64,000 nt of DNA from Campylobacter curvus (lineage in GTDB: Bacteria; Campylobacterota; Campylobacteria; Campylobacterales; Campylobacteraceae): contig NZ_CP053826.1 in NCBI RefSeq assembly GCF_013372125.1, forward strand, positions 1,798,001-1,862,000, given 5' to 3'. How positions within the stretch are numbered: the first letter of the stretch is position 1; every line of letters starts with the position of its first letter. The position numbers were made by a program, and so were the translations under genes. The notes beneath the pieces are model-generated. The model was not told where the DNA came from, did no database searches, and worked only from the letters and a program-made list of their open reading frames with translations. Shown here one piece after another: positions 7,381 through 16,148 of the stretch.

Positions 7381-9972
7381 TTAAAGACCGGCGTTCTCAT
7401 CGATCCATTTTAGGTATTCGATGATATGCTTTATCTCCTCGTCGCTCATGTGCTGATTTGGCATCCTTAGGTTAAAGTAATTTATCATCGCTTTAACATA
7501 GTCGTCCTCATAAAATTTCGCAGGATCTTTTATGAAATCAGCCACCCATTTCTCGCCGTTCTCGTGTCGCAAAAGCACGCCCGTTAGATCAGGGCCAGAG
7601 CTTACTTGACCGATGACGTGGCAGCCGTTGCATCCGCCTTTTAGATAGGCCTCCTCGCCTTTTGCAGCACCCGCACTCATAGGAGTCGCGATAGCTTTTG
7701 CGAGATTGTTTTTAGCCCTTAGGCCAACGTCGGCGGTTTTTACCATGTATTGCCATACTTGATACTCCCAAAGGATCGCGCCGTTTACGTCGCCTTTTTT
7801 ATAGGCCTCATCGGCTTTTTTCTTGACTTCGGCTATCTTGCTGTATTGATCCAGTGCGTCCTCGACTTGCTCTTTCACCTTCGGATATTTTTCAAAATGT
7901 TTTTCTTTGAGATACGCTACGACCTCTTGTATTACCGCGTCAGTAGCTTTGTTTGTCGCGATGACCTTGTCATACTCGGCTTTTAAAGCCTCAGGGCTTA
8001 GAGCTTTTAGCTTGTTGCCTTTTGCGGATTCGTATTTTTTATTCGGATCTTTAACGAGCAAATATCCCATCATCTCAAGGTGAAGCGCAGAGCAAAATTC
8101 CGTGCAGTAGTAAGGGAAGATGCCTTCCATATCGGCTACGAAATTCACGCTTGCCGTTTTGCCCGGCTCAAGCGATGCGTGGATATTGTATAGATCTATA
8201 CCAAAGCCGTGAGTCTCGTCTTGAGCGCGCTCCAGGTTTGTAAGGTGGATAGTGACGTTATCGCCCTTATTCACTTCGATGTGCTCAGGGTTGATGTGGC
8301 TTCTTATCATCGTTGCAAAGACGGTCACATTTTTGCCGTTTCGCTCGATCCTCTCTTGACCTGCAAGGGTGACATAAGGGCTTGGCTTGCCTGTTCTTGA
8401 GTTTGTTCCCATGTTATAAGTGAGCGCCGGACTTAGCTTGGAAGCTGCGATAGAGACGACATCGTGAGGCTCTCCAAGAGGTATAGGCATATCATATATT
8501 AGATCCATCTTAGCACCGCTTATGTCAATGAGCTGGTGGTTTTGCGGATGAAGAGGTCCTACCGGGTTGAAGCGATCGATAGAAAGCTTATCCAGCGCTA
8601 TAGCGTATTTGCCTACCGGTTTAGAGGACTTGCCCTCCATAGTGTCAAGGTGTCCGATGTTATAATGCACATTTACCTTATCAAGCACCTTTAAATTTTT
8701 ATAGTCCCATTTTATGATCTGAGAGTCGACATAAAGCGAAGTATAGACTATGCCGTCCTTAGAGTCAAAAGAGTTGTGCAGTGGTCCAAGGCCTAGTTCT
8801 ACCTGTCCATGAAGGGCTTTTTTCATATCGAGGATAGGGATGCCATACGGGTCCGTACCGGCAAAATCCTTTTTATCTATGAGCTCTTTTATCTTTCTAA
8901 AGTCATAAACGGAAGCGTGAGTATCGAGTTTTCCGCCGATTATGATGTATCTACCGTCAGGCGTTACGTCTATGCCATGAGGGCTCTTTGACTCAGGTAT
9001 CAAAAATAGTGCTCCCGCATCGACGGCGGCCTTAATAGTGATGACTCTATGGCCGTTTATCTCCATGTAGTTTTTCTTGTCCTTAGCTAGCTTTTCTAAA
9101 ATTTGCCAGTTATAAACGTGCATGAAGTCGGTATCGTTCCTACTAGCACCCGCCTCAAACGGAGGCAAGCCTTTTTCGATGCCGCCTGTATACATCTCGG
9201 TATTTATCGAGTTTGTGAAAGCCCAGCCAAAGCTCTCTCCCTTACCAGCGTCGCTTAGATCTTGCCAGTATGGAGGCAACTCAAGTGAGAAAGAGGCCTT
9301 CTCGTCTATCTTGCCCTTTGGATAGTCGAATTTCCAAAACGTGATCGCACCGCGATAAACCGCCTCGTAGTCGTCTATGGAGTGGTAGTTGTTATCAAGC
9401 GGAGCTGCGTATTGGCTTGCTTCGATGACGTATTCGCTGTTTGGAGTGATGAAGCTACCGCCGTGCTCGCTTTTCATTATCGGATTTACGACGATCTGAG
9501 TGGTCTCGAAATCATGTAAATTTACGACGGCTATACGAGGGTTGGCCTTATCGTTGATGAAAAGATAATCGCCCACATATTCGCCGTTTTTCTCGGTGAA
9601 ATTCGGGTGGTGCGTATCACCCCAGGTTATCTCTTTGCCCCTGATAGCGCCTTGTTTTAGCACCGCCTTCGACTCGTCGTCATAGCCGTATCCTTGCCAA
9701 GGCTCAGGCGTGAAAACGCCGATGTATTTGTAAATTCTCATCGACGGAACGCCGTAAACTAGTATCTGGCCTGATTGACCGCCGGATGAAAATACGATGA
9801 ATTCGTCCTTTCGTCCGCTTGGCTGATAGGTTTTGGCGGCTGCTAGGACGTCTTTCTCGCTGAGTCCGCGCTCTTTCATGACCTGTTCAAGATCACTTGC
9901 GCTACACGCCGCGCTAAAAGACAACCCAAGCAGCGCGATACCCGCGATACAAGAGTTTAAAAACTTTTGCAT
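7381..9972 (-). CDS. nosZ: Nitrous oxide reductase, clade II with C-terminal cytochrome c domain
   Basis: NosZ reduces N2O to N2 in the periplasm as a copper enzyme. The 863-residue protein starts with a Sec-type signal peptide (residues 1-25, no twin arginine), the mark of clade II (atypical) NosZ. Beta-propeller residues 50-560 include the CuZ ligand motif DTHHP at 119-123; the cupredoxin domain holds the CuA motif CTEFCSALHLEM near 623. A haem domain with CNGCH near 781 and a Met-bearing segment (NLRMPNQHM) follows, making this a cNosZ that receives electrons directly through its own haem. AAAAGGAG precedes the ATG. It begins 25 bases after the NapL-like gene, and a terminator separates it from nosB. 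Confidence 0.97.
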   Translation of the reverse strand: MQKFLNSCIAGIALLGLSFSAACSASDLEQVMKERGLSEKDVLAAAKTYQPSGRKDEFIVFSSGGQSGQILVYGVPSMRIYKYIGVFTPEPWQGYGYDDESKAVLKQGAIRGKEITWGDTHHPNFTEKNGEYVGDYLFINDKANPRIAVVNLHDFETTQIVVNPIMKSEHGGSFITPNSEYVIEASQYAAPLDNNYHSIDDYEAVYRGAITFWKFDYPKGKIDEKASFSLELPPYWQDLSDAGKGESFGWAFTNSINTEMYTGGIEKGLPPFEAGASRNDTDFMHVYNWQILEKLAKDKKNYMEINGHRVITIKAAVDAGALFLIPESKSPHGIDVTPDGRYIIIGGKLDTHASVYDFRKIKELIDKKDFAGTDPYGIPILDMKKALHGQVELGLGPLHNSFDSKDGIVYTSLYVDSQIIKWDYKNLKVLDKVNVHYNIGHLDTMEGKSSKPVGKYAIALDKLSIDRFNPVGPLHPQNHQLIDISGAKMDLIYDMPIPLGEPHDVVSIAASKLSPALTYNMGTNSRTGKPSPYVTLAGQERIERNGKNVTVFATMIRSHINPEHIEVNKGDNVTIHLTNLERAQDETHGFGIDLYNIHASLEPGKTASVNFVADMEGIFPYYCTEFCSALHLEMMGYLLVKDPNKKYESAKGNKLKALSPEALKAEYDKVIATNKATDAVIQEVVAYLKEKHFEKYPKVKEQVEDALDQYSKIAEVKKKADEAYKKGDVNGAILWEYQVWQYMVKTADVGLRAKNNLAKAIATPMSAGAAKGEEAYLKGGCNGCHVIGQVSSGPDLTGVLLRHENGEKWVADFIKDPAKFYEDDYVKAMINYFNLRMPNQHMSDEEIKHIIEYLKWIDENAGL

Positions 9973-9997
9973 TTGCTCTCCTTTTATTAAAATGTTT

Positions 9998-10867
9998 TCA
10001 GTCTGCTTTTTTGTATTTCACATCGCCGTCAAAAGCGACACTCAAGATAAAATTTTTATCGGCAAAAATCGCTCTAAGCTCATCTGTATGCACCTTTTGG
10101 GCGCTTAAAATTTTAAAATTCTTATCTAGTTTATAAATTTTACCGTCACCTCCGCCAGCGTAAATTTCACTATCCAAACAGGACAAAGCGCAAATTTTAG
10201 TTTCGGCTATCTTTGCGCGAAGCCCGCTTTTTAGGCTCACCACCTCACCGTCAAAAAGCCCGAATATCACATCTTGTGAGCCCTTTAAGATACAGGCGCT
10301 AGTAGGCACGAAGCCAAGATCTAAGAGCCTGGTAGCCTCTAAATTTTGAGGATCTAGACTATAAACCGCGCCGTCGTAGCCAGCCATCACAAGCTCACTA
10401 TCCAGCGCAAGCAGAGCTGAAATCCTATAAATTTGAGGAAAATCTTTCTTGATGAGCTTTTTGGAGCTCATATCATAAACGATCAGCGTATTTTGCCCGA
10501 TGAGAGCGTAAATTTTATCGTTTAGGATCTTCATGAGTGAAATTTCGCCCCAAGCCTTGGTGTCGGCGAGAGAAAATACCGATCTTTGCCCCAAAACGGG
10601 GTCAAATTTTATCACTTCGCCGCTACTAAGCCCGACATAAAGAGCCGATTTGTCATAAGCTAGGCAGGTGATCTTGTCTTTTGAATGGATATTTTTTATG
10701 ATCTTTTGCGTATCGATGTTTAAAATTTTGACCAAGCCGTCGTCCAAAAGTGCGACTTGAGCGAGCTTAACGTCGTAGTCACAGCCTTGGACGCGAGCAA
10801 AAACAATAGTAAAAAGCAAACTTAAGAAAAGAAAAATCTTCATACACATGTCCGTTTTCATTACCAT
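9998..10867 (-). CDS. Periplasmic WD40/beta-propeller protein, NapL-like
   Basis: A 289-residue exported protein. The annotated start gives MVMKTDMCMKIFLF; the signal peptide really begins at the ATG at 10843 (MKIFLFLSLLFTIVFA), which may be the true start since neither site has a strong ribosome binding site. The mature part has repeated beta-propeller blades with motifs such as LALDSELVMAGYDGAVYSLD, LDSEIYAGGGDGKIYKLD and ILSVAFDGDVKYKK. This resembles NapL, an accessory protein of the Wolinella and Campylobacter nap clusters with no known mechanism. Lying 25 bases before nosZ, it is probably co-transcribed with it. Function in N2O respiration is inferred from context only. Confidence 0.65.
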   Translation of the reverse strand: MVMKTDMCMKIFLFLSLLFTIVFARVQGCDYDVKLAQVALLDDGLVKILNIDTQKIIKNIHSKDKITCLAYDKSALYVGLSSGEVIKFDPVLGQRSVFSLADTKAWGEISLMKILNDKIYALIGQNTLIVYDMSSKKLIKKDFPQIYRISALLALDSELVMAGYDGAVYSLDPQNLEATRLLDLGFVPTSACILKGSQDVIFGLFDGEVVSLKSGLRAKIAETKICALSCLDSEIYAGGGDGKIYKLDKNFKILSAQKVHTDELRAIFADKNFILSVAFDGDVKYKKAD

Positions 10868-11240
10868 TTTTCAAGAACTCTCTGAAAACTATACCTGTTA
10901 TACTCTTAAATAAATATTAATACATAAATACCGAGAAACGGTGCTTTTTAGGCATTTTGCTATATAAATTTAAATCATTAATAAATTTTTTAAGAATTTC
11001 CGTGATAAAAAAATGACAAAATTTAATCGATATTTCAAAGCGAAATTTCGATACCGATCTTTGGAGTAAAAATTTAAACTCTTTGACGCGTGATATCAAA
11101 ATTCACAAAGAGATATTAAGCAAATATAAATTTTTACTATTAATTTTTTATAAAATCGTAAAGCGACCGATGCGTAAAATCATCGTAAAAAAATCATTTT
11201 TCTTAAAATTTTATAAACACACCGCACTAGGTAGGATTTG
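10868..11240. promoter_or_regulatory. AT-rich promoter region upstream of the nosZ transcription unit
   Basis: About 370 gene-free bases. On the minus strand GTATAAC lies near 10898-10904, a possible -10 box for the NapL-like gene and nosZ. An almost perfect inverted repeat, TCGATATTTC (11027-11036) and GAAATTTCGA (11042-11051), could be a regulator site. A 60-codon open frame at 10917-11099 has no ribosome binding site and unlikely composition, so it is not called as a gene. Confidence 0.35.
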
Positions 11241-11272
11241 AAATTTAGCCCCCGCAAAGGGGAGCTAAATTT
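11241..11272 (-). terminator. terminator after the rhodanese-multihaem gene
   Basis: AAATTTAGC (11241-11249) pairs with GCTAAATTT (11264-11272), extended inward by CCCC/GGGG. It abuts the stop codon of the gene ending at 11274 and closes this operon. Confidence 0.75.
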
Positions 11273-11273
11273 A

Positions 11274-13286
11274 TTAAGATAAGCTTGCGATATAAGCGTA
11301 TATCATCATAAAGAGGAAGATCATGCCAGTGATCAGCATCGCAAATCCGGCGATCTTAGCGATAAGCTTATACGAGCCAAAGCTCTCGTTTTTATGGTAA
11401 AGCTTCTCGAGCATGCCGCTTTTTGCGAGGCGTTCATACCATTTGACACGCTCTTGCTTGATTTCTTGCTCTGACAATGTCCCGCTAAAGATGACCATAT
11501 CCATCGGGAAGCGATCGGCTCTGAAGTGAGTGTTGAAAAAGTGGATCGCAAATATAAATCCGGTCGCCAGTAGCGCCTCGTCCGAGTGCACCAGTGTGCT
11601 TAGATTTATCATCCAGCCCGGTAAGAAATTTGCAAACCAGTTAGGAAACCACAACACAAGCCCGCTAAATCCGATGATGAACATACCCCAAAAGACGGCT
11701 AGATAGTCAAATTTCTCCCAGTAGGTCCATCTGTCAAACTGCGGCCTCTCGCCCTTGCCGATAAACCACAAGAAATGCGCCTTCATATCAGCAAAGTCCT
11801 GCCATCTTGGCATTAGCGAGTCAGCGTCGAATAATCGCTTGAAAAATCCTGAGCCCTTTTTACTTTGAACGATGATGATCTCAAAGATATGGCTAAAGAA
11901 CACCGCAAACATTATGATGGCCGAGATATGGTGGATCTTTGTCGCCATTATCGGTCCGCCCATCATATCCATCATGCTTTGCGCCCAAGGTGCGTCGTAA
12001 AATTTCTGTGGCAAGCCCGAGAATGCAAGCCCCAAGAACGACGCGGCCATAAAGAAGTGCTGGATTATGTGGAATGCACTAAATCTCTTTATCGTTACCG
12101 CATCGTTGTGAGCCGCCTCTCGCGCCTTTTTCCACTCTAAAGGTCTCTCCAGTCTCGTTTTTATGAGCTTGATAGACCAAAGCAGAGTGTGAAGACCAAA
12201 GAACACGAACACCGTTATCACAAGCCCTGTCATAAACACATACGCAGAGTGTAGAAGCGGGAAATTCTCGCTGTCGGTATGATCTGCGTGTGCGATGAAG
12301 CCGGTGAAATTTAGATTTGAGTTCGGGTGACACTCGCCGCAGGTTTTTACGCGATTTTTAGGATTTATCGTAGATTTTGGATTATCAAGGCTCATCACGT
12401 TGTGAGTGCCGTGACAGTCAAAACACGCCGCTACCCTTACTGCATCGCCCGGTTTGTTTAGTAAAAGCGCTTTGCCGTGGAAAGTCTGATGATAAAGGCT
12501 TTGCTCTTTTTCGTGACAGCTGCCGCAGTTACTTTCGCTGACTTGCTTCAAATTTTTCGCTACGCCGCTTTTATCGACGATGTGGATACCGTGACAATCG
12601 GTGCAGTTTGGTAGCTTCCTGCCATCTTTTAGCTCCTTTGTCACGAGCGGTGAATGCACGCTCTCCTCAAAATCAGCCTTTACATCTTTGTGGCAGCTTT
12701 TGCAGTTGTCATTTACGAATTCTTTATCCTTAAAAAGCTCCTCGCGTTCGGCCTTGCTCGCATATAAAATTTTAGGCGAGTCGTGGCAGTCGCGACAGCT
12801 TGGCACGCTAGCGAACCTAAGTCTGCCGTGTACTCCGTCGTGAAAGTTAGTTACCTCTTTGTTTGTGAGTTTGTCTGTCTTTTGCGATGAGACGGTTTTC
12901 TTGCCTGCGATCACCCAACCTTCGATGCCGTTTGTCATAAAATATAAATTTTTATAACCCTTTTGTTTTGCGACCAAGGCTACATCGTTTGGCTCTCTTG
13001 AAGAGGAATTTAGCCCGTATATGACGATGTTGGCGTCTTTGTCTTCAGGTAGCATCGAAGCGGTGTTGTTCGCATCTACGTTCATCGCACCGTCGATATG
13101 CCTAAGCTTAAATTCAACCGGCGTATTCGTATCTAAAAAATAGGCGTTTTTAGCTTTTAAATTTTCAGCTTCGTTAAGACTTATAGGCTTGAGCCCGTCA
13201 ATACCTAAATTTACATCAGCAGGCATCGACGCAAAGGCAGGGCAAATCATCAAAGCAATAAATAAAAACTTGGCAAATTTTAACAT
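11274..13286 (-). CDS. Rhodanese - hexahaem cytochrome c - cytochrome b-like fusion (putative quinol dehydrogenase)
   Basis: A 670-residue fusion. After a signal peptide (1-19), residues 25-130 form a rhodanese-like fold (DANNTASMLPED, GIEGWVIAGK) in which the loop that should carry the catalytic cysteine reads YGLNSSSRE, so it cannot be a classical sulfurtransferase. Residues 160-320 hold six CXXCH haem sites (CRDCH, CKSCH, CTDCH, CGSCH, CFDCH, CGECH). From about 345 on, four or five membrane helices with conserved histidines (FHIIQHFF, KIHHISAIIMFAVFFSHIFE, HSDEALLATGFIFAIHFFNTHFR) look like a di-haem cytochrome b. The layout suggests oxidation of menaquinol and electron transfer through periplasmic haems to the octahaem protein encoded just upstream. 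No symbol is known to me. Confidence 0.75.
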   Translation of the reverse strand: MLKFAKFLFIALMICPAFASMPADVNLGIDGLKPISLNEAENLKAKNAYFLDTNTPVEFKLRHIDGAMNVDANNTASMLPEDKDANIVIYGLNSSSREPNDVALVAKQKGYKNLYFMTNGIEGWVIAGKKTVSSQKTDKLTNKEVTNFHDGVHGRLRFASVPSCRDCHDSPKILYASKAEREELFKDKEFVNDNCKSCHKDVKADFEESVHSPLVTKELKDGRKLPNCTDCHGIHIVDKSGVAKNLKQVSESNCGSCHEKEQSLYHQTFHGKALLLNKPGDAVRVAACFDCHGTHNVMSLDNPKSTINPKNRVKTCGECHPNSNLNFTGFIAHADHTDSENFPLLHSAYVFMTGLVITVFVFFGLHTLLWSIKLIKTRLERPLEWKKAREAAHNDAVTIKRFSAFHIIQHFFMAASFLGLAFSGLPQKFYDAPWAQSMMDMMGGPIMATKIHHISAIIMFAVFFSHIFEIIIVQSKKGSGFFKRLFDADSLMPRWQDFADMKAHFLWFIGKGERPQFDRWTYWEKFDYLAVFWGMFIIGFSGLVLWFPNWFANFLPGWMINLSTLVHSDEALLATGFIFAIHFFNTHFRADRFPMDMVIFSGTLSEQEIKQERVKWYERLAKSGMLEKLYHKNESFGSYKLIAKIAGFAMLITGMIFLFMMIYAYIASLS

Positions 13287-13311
13287 AGCCGTTTTCTCCT
13301 TTATTGTTTTT

Positions 13312-13335
13312 AAAAAACGAGGGGACGAACCCCTC
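13312..13335 (-). terminator. terminator or attenuator between the octahaem and rhodanese-multihaem genes
   Basis: GAGGGG (13319-13324) pairs with CCCCTC (13330-13335); on the minus strand a run GTTTTTT follows. It lies 12 bases after the octahaem gene stop and before the ribosome binding site of the next gene, so it should lower downstream expression. Confidence 0.75.
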
Positions 13336-13347
13336 TAAATTTTGTGC

Positions 13348-15342
13348 CTATTTGCTTTTGCCTTCGGCTATCTCTTGGGCATACGTAGTATAAACAAGAG
13401 CCTCATCGACTAGCTTTTTAGCATATTTTGGTCCGTGAACGCCCCATGAGCCGTCTTTTTTCAAGATGTCTAGATTGTCTTGAGCTTGTTTTGCAAGGCT
13501 CAAAATTTTAGACTTTTGCTCGGTCGAAAGCTTGTTGTCATCAGCCATCAAGCGATCGATCTTTCTTAAGGCGATCTCAACTTTGGCGTATCCGTCTTTT
13601 ACAGGCATTTGCCACTGCATCACAGCATCATAGATCGTAGCTTGATCAGTGTAATGAAGCTCTTTTGGCAGTGTGGATTGGATAGCGCTATGGCATCCGC
13701 TCGCGCCCGGTTTTACTAAATTTGGATCCTCAAACGCAGTCCTGCCGCAGCTCCACATCAAATCCACGAAGAAGCGTCCGTCCTCGCGAGCGAGTCTCCA
13801 GCCCTTTGTGGTCTTAGGATCGCGTGGCTGTCCTTCAGGAGGGTTGATCGATTTTTTATCTTTATCGACTAAAATTTTCCAGATATGCGAAGTCCTGGTA
13901 TTGTCGTATCCGGCTTTATCCGGGTCTTGTATGGCGGCGAAATTCTCGCAGCTCATCATAGCCGGCATGTGGCAGCCCGTGCAGTTATCCTTCGCGTGAG
14001 GTCCGCCGTATTTAAACATATCCGTTTGCTCTTGGTGACAGTCTTGGCATGTTTTCTTAAGACCTGTTAGGGTGTAGTTGTCTCTCCAGTCGTTTTTAGT
14101 GATCTCATGCGGATCGTGGCAAGTAGCGCACCTTAGCCCTTTATCATAATGTTTGGAGTTATAAAGCTGAGAGCCCTCGGTTCCGCAAGCAGGGCAGCTT
14201 GATTTAAAGAACGAGTTGAAAGGCTTGCTAGGATTGATCTTTGCATCGTCTTCATGATATGCAAATCTTTGGTGACAGCGCTCGCAGTTACTAGGCATAC
14301 CAGCGCCTCTTGCTCCGTATAGGTGAGCACCCGCTCCGTGGCACTCTTCGCATGAAATTCCTCTTGCGACGGTGTGTTTTCTAAGCTCTTTGGCGTTTCC
14401 CAATGCCGCGAAAAATTCATCTTTGGTTTTAAAGTCGAATTTAAACGAGTGGCAGACCTCGCAGTATGCACTGGCCGGCTGGAAAAGCATCTTGTTTTGA
14501 TATGTCGAGCCGTAAGAGTTCATACCCCACATATGCGAGCCGTTTCCGCCAAAATCTTTCATTTCGGTAGGGAAATTGGGCGAAATTTCTTTTATCTTTT
14601 TAGCGACTTCCGGGGTGATGTTTTTTGTCCAGTTCACGGAGAACTGATTTCCGCCGGCTACGATTTTTGAGTTAGGATCGTCAAGCGTGCCGTCTATAAC
14701 GTGATAAGTGCCGCGAACGAGCCATTTATCGACAAAGCAGTATTTCGTCCTTGGTGTTCCGATGATACCGTAAGTATCGTCAGGCCTGATGCCAGTCGTT
14801 AAGATCGGCGTTTTAGTGCCGTACATACCTTGTTTTGGATCGCCGTTTACTTCGCTGAGCTCCTCAGGCCATCTTATGGTCTTAGCGTGACGTGAGCGCT
14901 CCCACTGAGCGTATTGAGCCGGGTGGCACTCGCCGCATTTTTCAGGGCCTACGAATTTATTAGGAAAGTCCAAAAAAGACTCCATAGATAAGCGGTATGT
15001 GATAGAGGTAGGATGTCCAACTTTCTCGGCATATTTTTTACCGCCACCGAAATTTACAAACTCACTTTGACGATCAGAAAGCGAGTATTTTCCGATCAAA
15101 CGTCCCTCTTTTTCAAATTTAAAAATAGGGTGATTTTTCTTAAGATAGTCCCAAAAGTCTGCGTCCCCATGCACTATGTCTTCAAGTGTCCTTGGCTTTA
15201 CTCCATCGTTTTGAAAAGTTTTTGGAGCATCATCCGATACATTTTCCATGCTCTCGGTAGCCTGAGCAGATACACAAAAAAACGAAGCACTAAGGGCGAA
15301 GATACAGGCGAAAACCCCATCTTTTAGCCAACTGCGTTTCAT
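13348..15342 (-). CDS. MccA-like octahaem cytochrome c (putative sulfite or related oxyanion reductase)
   Basis: A 664-residue periplasmic protein with a signal peptide (about residues 1-28). Seven CXXCH sites are visible: CGECH (near 135), CEVCH, CEECH, CERCH, CATCH, CQDCH and CTGCH. An eighth, unconventional site spans Cys532 to Cys550-His551, i.e. CX17CH. This architecture is that of MccA, the octahaem sulfite reductase of Wolinella, whose special site is CX15CH and needs a dedicated haem lyase. An additional CPAC pair without histidine (just before CATCH) may supply metal ligands, as MccA binds copper through cysteines. The start is set by AAGGAG before the ATG at 15342. The partner gene is not MccB, C or D but a rhodanese-hexahaem-cytochrome b fusion. 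Substrate is inferred. Confidence 0.7.
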   Translation of the reverse strand: MKRSWLKDGVFACIFALSASFFCVSAQATESMENVSDDAPKTFQNDGVKPRTLEDIVHGDADFWDYLKKNHPIFKFEKEGRLIGKYSLSDRQSEFVNFGGGKKYAEKVGHPTSITYRLSMESFLDFPNKFVGPEKCGECHPAQYAQWERSRHAKTIRWPEELSEVNGDPKQGMYGTKTPILTTGIRPDDTYGIIGTPRTKYCFVDKWLVRGTYHVIDGTLDDPNSKIVAGGNQFSVNWTKNITPEVAKKIKEISPNFPTEMKDFGGNGSHMWGMNSYGSTYQNKMLFQPASAYCEVCHSFKFDFKTKDEFFAALGNAKELRKHTVARGISCEECHGAGAHLYGARGAGMPSNCERCHQRFAYHEDDAKINPSKPFNSFFKSSCPACGTEGSQLYNSKHYDKGLRCATCHDPHEITKNDWRDNYTLTGLKKTCQDCHQEQTDMFKYGGPHAKDNCTGCHMPAMMSCENFAAIQDPDKAGYDNTRTSHIWKILVDKDKKSINPPEGQPRDPKTTKGWRLAREDGRFFVDLMWSCGRTAFEDPNLVKPGASGCHSAIQSTLPKELHYTDQATIYDAVMQWQMPVKDGYAKVEIALRKIDRLMADDNKLSTEQKSKILSLAKQAQDNLDILKKDGSWGVHGPKYAKKLVDEALVYTTYAQEIAEGKSK

Positions 15343-15937
15343 AAAAACTCCTTGATTTTGTTTTATCTTATAACTAGAGACAAAGTCTCACTAAATTTCC
15401 CGACGCAAGACCCTTTGGGCCATTTTATCCTTCAAGCACCTGATTTCCTACCTCCATTTATCATTTATTAATGCTTTTCTAATACGATTTTAATACTTTA
15501 AATATAAGCTAATTCTTAATGAGATTTTTTTAGTATTATTTTTTTAGTAAATTTTAAGAATATAGCGATTTTTATGTGATTTGATTTTTACTTTAGCTTT
15601 ACATTGATTTAAAATTTATTTCATAAAACGGCTAAAATAAGGGATATTTACAGATATTTTACATTATTTATAAAAATTTTATTATTTTTAATAACTAAAT
15701 TTAAAATCCTAAAATTTTAAAAAAATATGTGTAAAAATGAAACAAATTTTTTAATAATTATTGCTTATTGATAAAAATTCTTTATATATATTAAAAAATA
15801 AATTTAATTTTTAGCTTTATGATGAGACAAAATTTTTTTAAGCCTTTTTACGACAAAATATAAATTTTTATATTGCAAGCGTAGTCAAATATATACGAAG
15901 CTTTTAAATTCTTTTGATAATCAGCAGTGATAAAAGA
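15343..15937. promoter_or_regulatory. very AT-rich gene-free region upstream of the octahaem cytochrome operon
   Basis: About 595 bases with no supported gene; 15480-15910 is markedly AT-rich compared with the flanks. It should hold the promoter of the octahaem operon. A small hairpin (AGAGAC aaa GTCTC) lies near 15375. I could not find a convincing FNR-type TTGAT-N4-ATCAA site. Confidence 0.5.
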
Positions 15938-16025
15938 TGGCGGGCAGAGAGGGGTTCGAACCCTCGAAAGCTTTCACTTTACACGCGTTCCAGGCGTGCT
16001 CCTTCAACCGCTCGGACATCTACCC
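15938..16025 (-). tRNA. tRNA-Ser(GGA)
   Basis: An 88-base class II tRNA. The acceptor stem GGGTAGA pairs with TCTGCCC (one G-U), and discriminator G plus CCA are encoded. The anticodon stem CACGC/GCGTG encloses loop CTGGAAC with anticodon GGA (codons UCC/UCU). A long variable arm and the T loop GGTTCGAACC are present. Confidence 0.96.
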
Positions 16026-16096
16026 AAAGAAGCGTATTATAACTTAAAGTGCTTAAAATCAAACAAGAATACCGCAAAATCGATGCGAAATTTAAT

Positions 16097-16140
16097 TTTA
16101 GGCTGTAAATTTCGCCTTTTTGCTAAATTCACAGCCTAAA
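16097..16140 (-). terminator. inverted repeat after uppP
   Basis: A perfect 10-bp stem, TTTAGGCTGT (16097-16106) and ACAGCCTAAA (16131-16140), with a 24-base loop lies between the uppP stop and tRNA-Ser. The T tract is weak, so termination is probable rather than certain. Confidence 0.45.
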
Positions 16141-16148
16141 CCATCACT

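Noticed and set aside
10917-11099. 60-codon minus-strand ORF upstream of the NapL-like gene
   Set aside because: AT-rich promoter region, no ribosome binding site, low-complexity composition.
14133-14471. 112-codon minus-strand ORF inside the octahaem cytochrome gene
   Set aside because: Out-of-frame shadow of a gene with a clear haem pattern.
15927-16139. Plus-strand ORF over the tRNA-Ser gene
   Set aside because: Covers the complement of a clear tRNA and has no coding signs.
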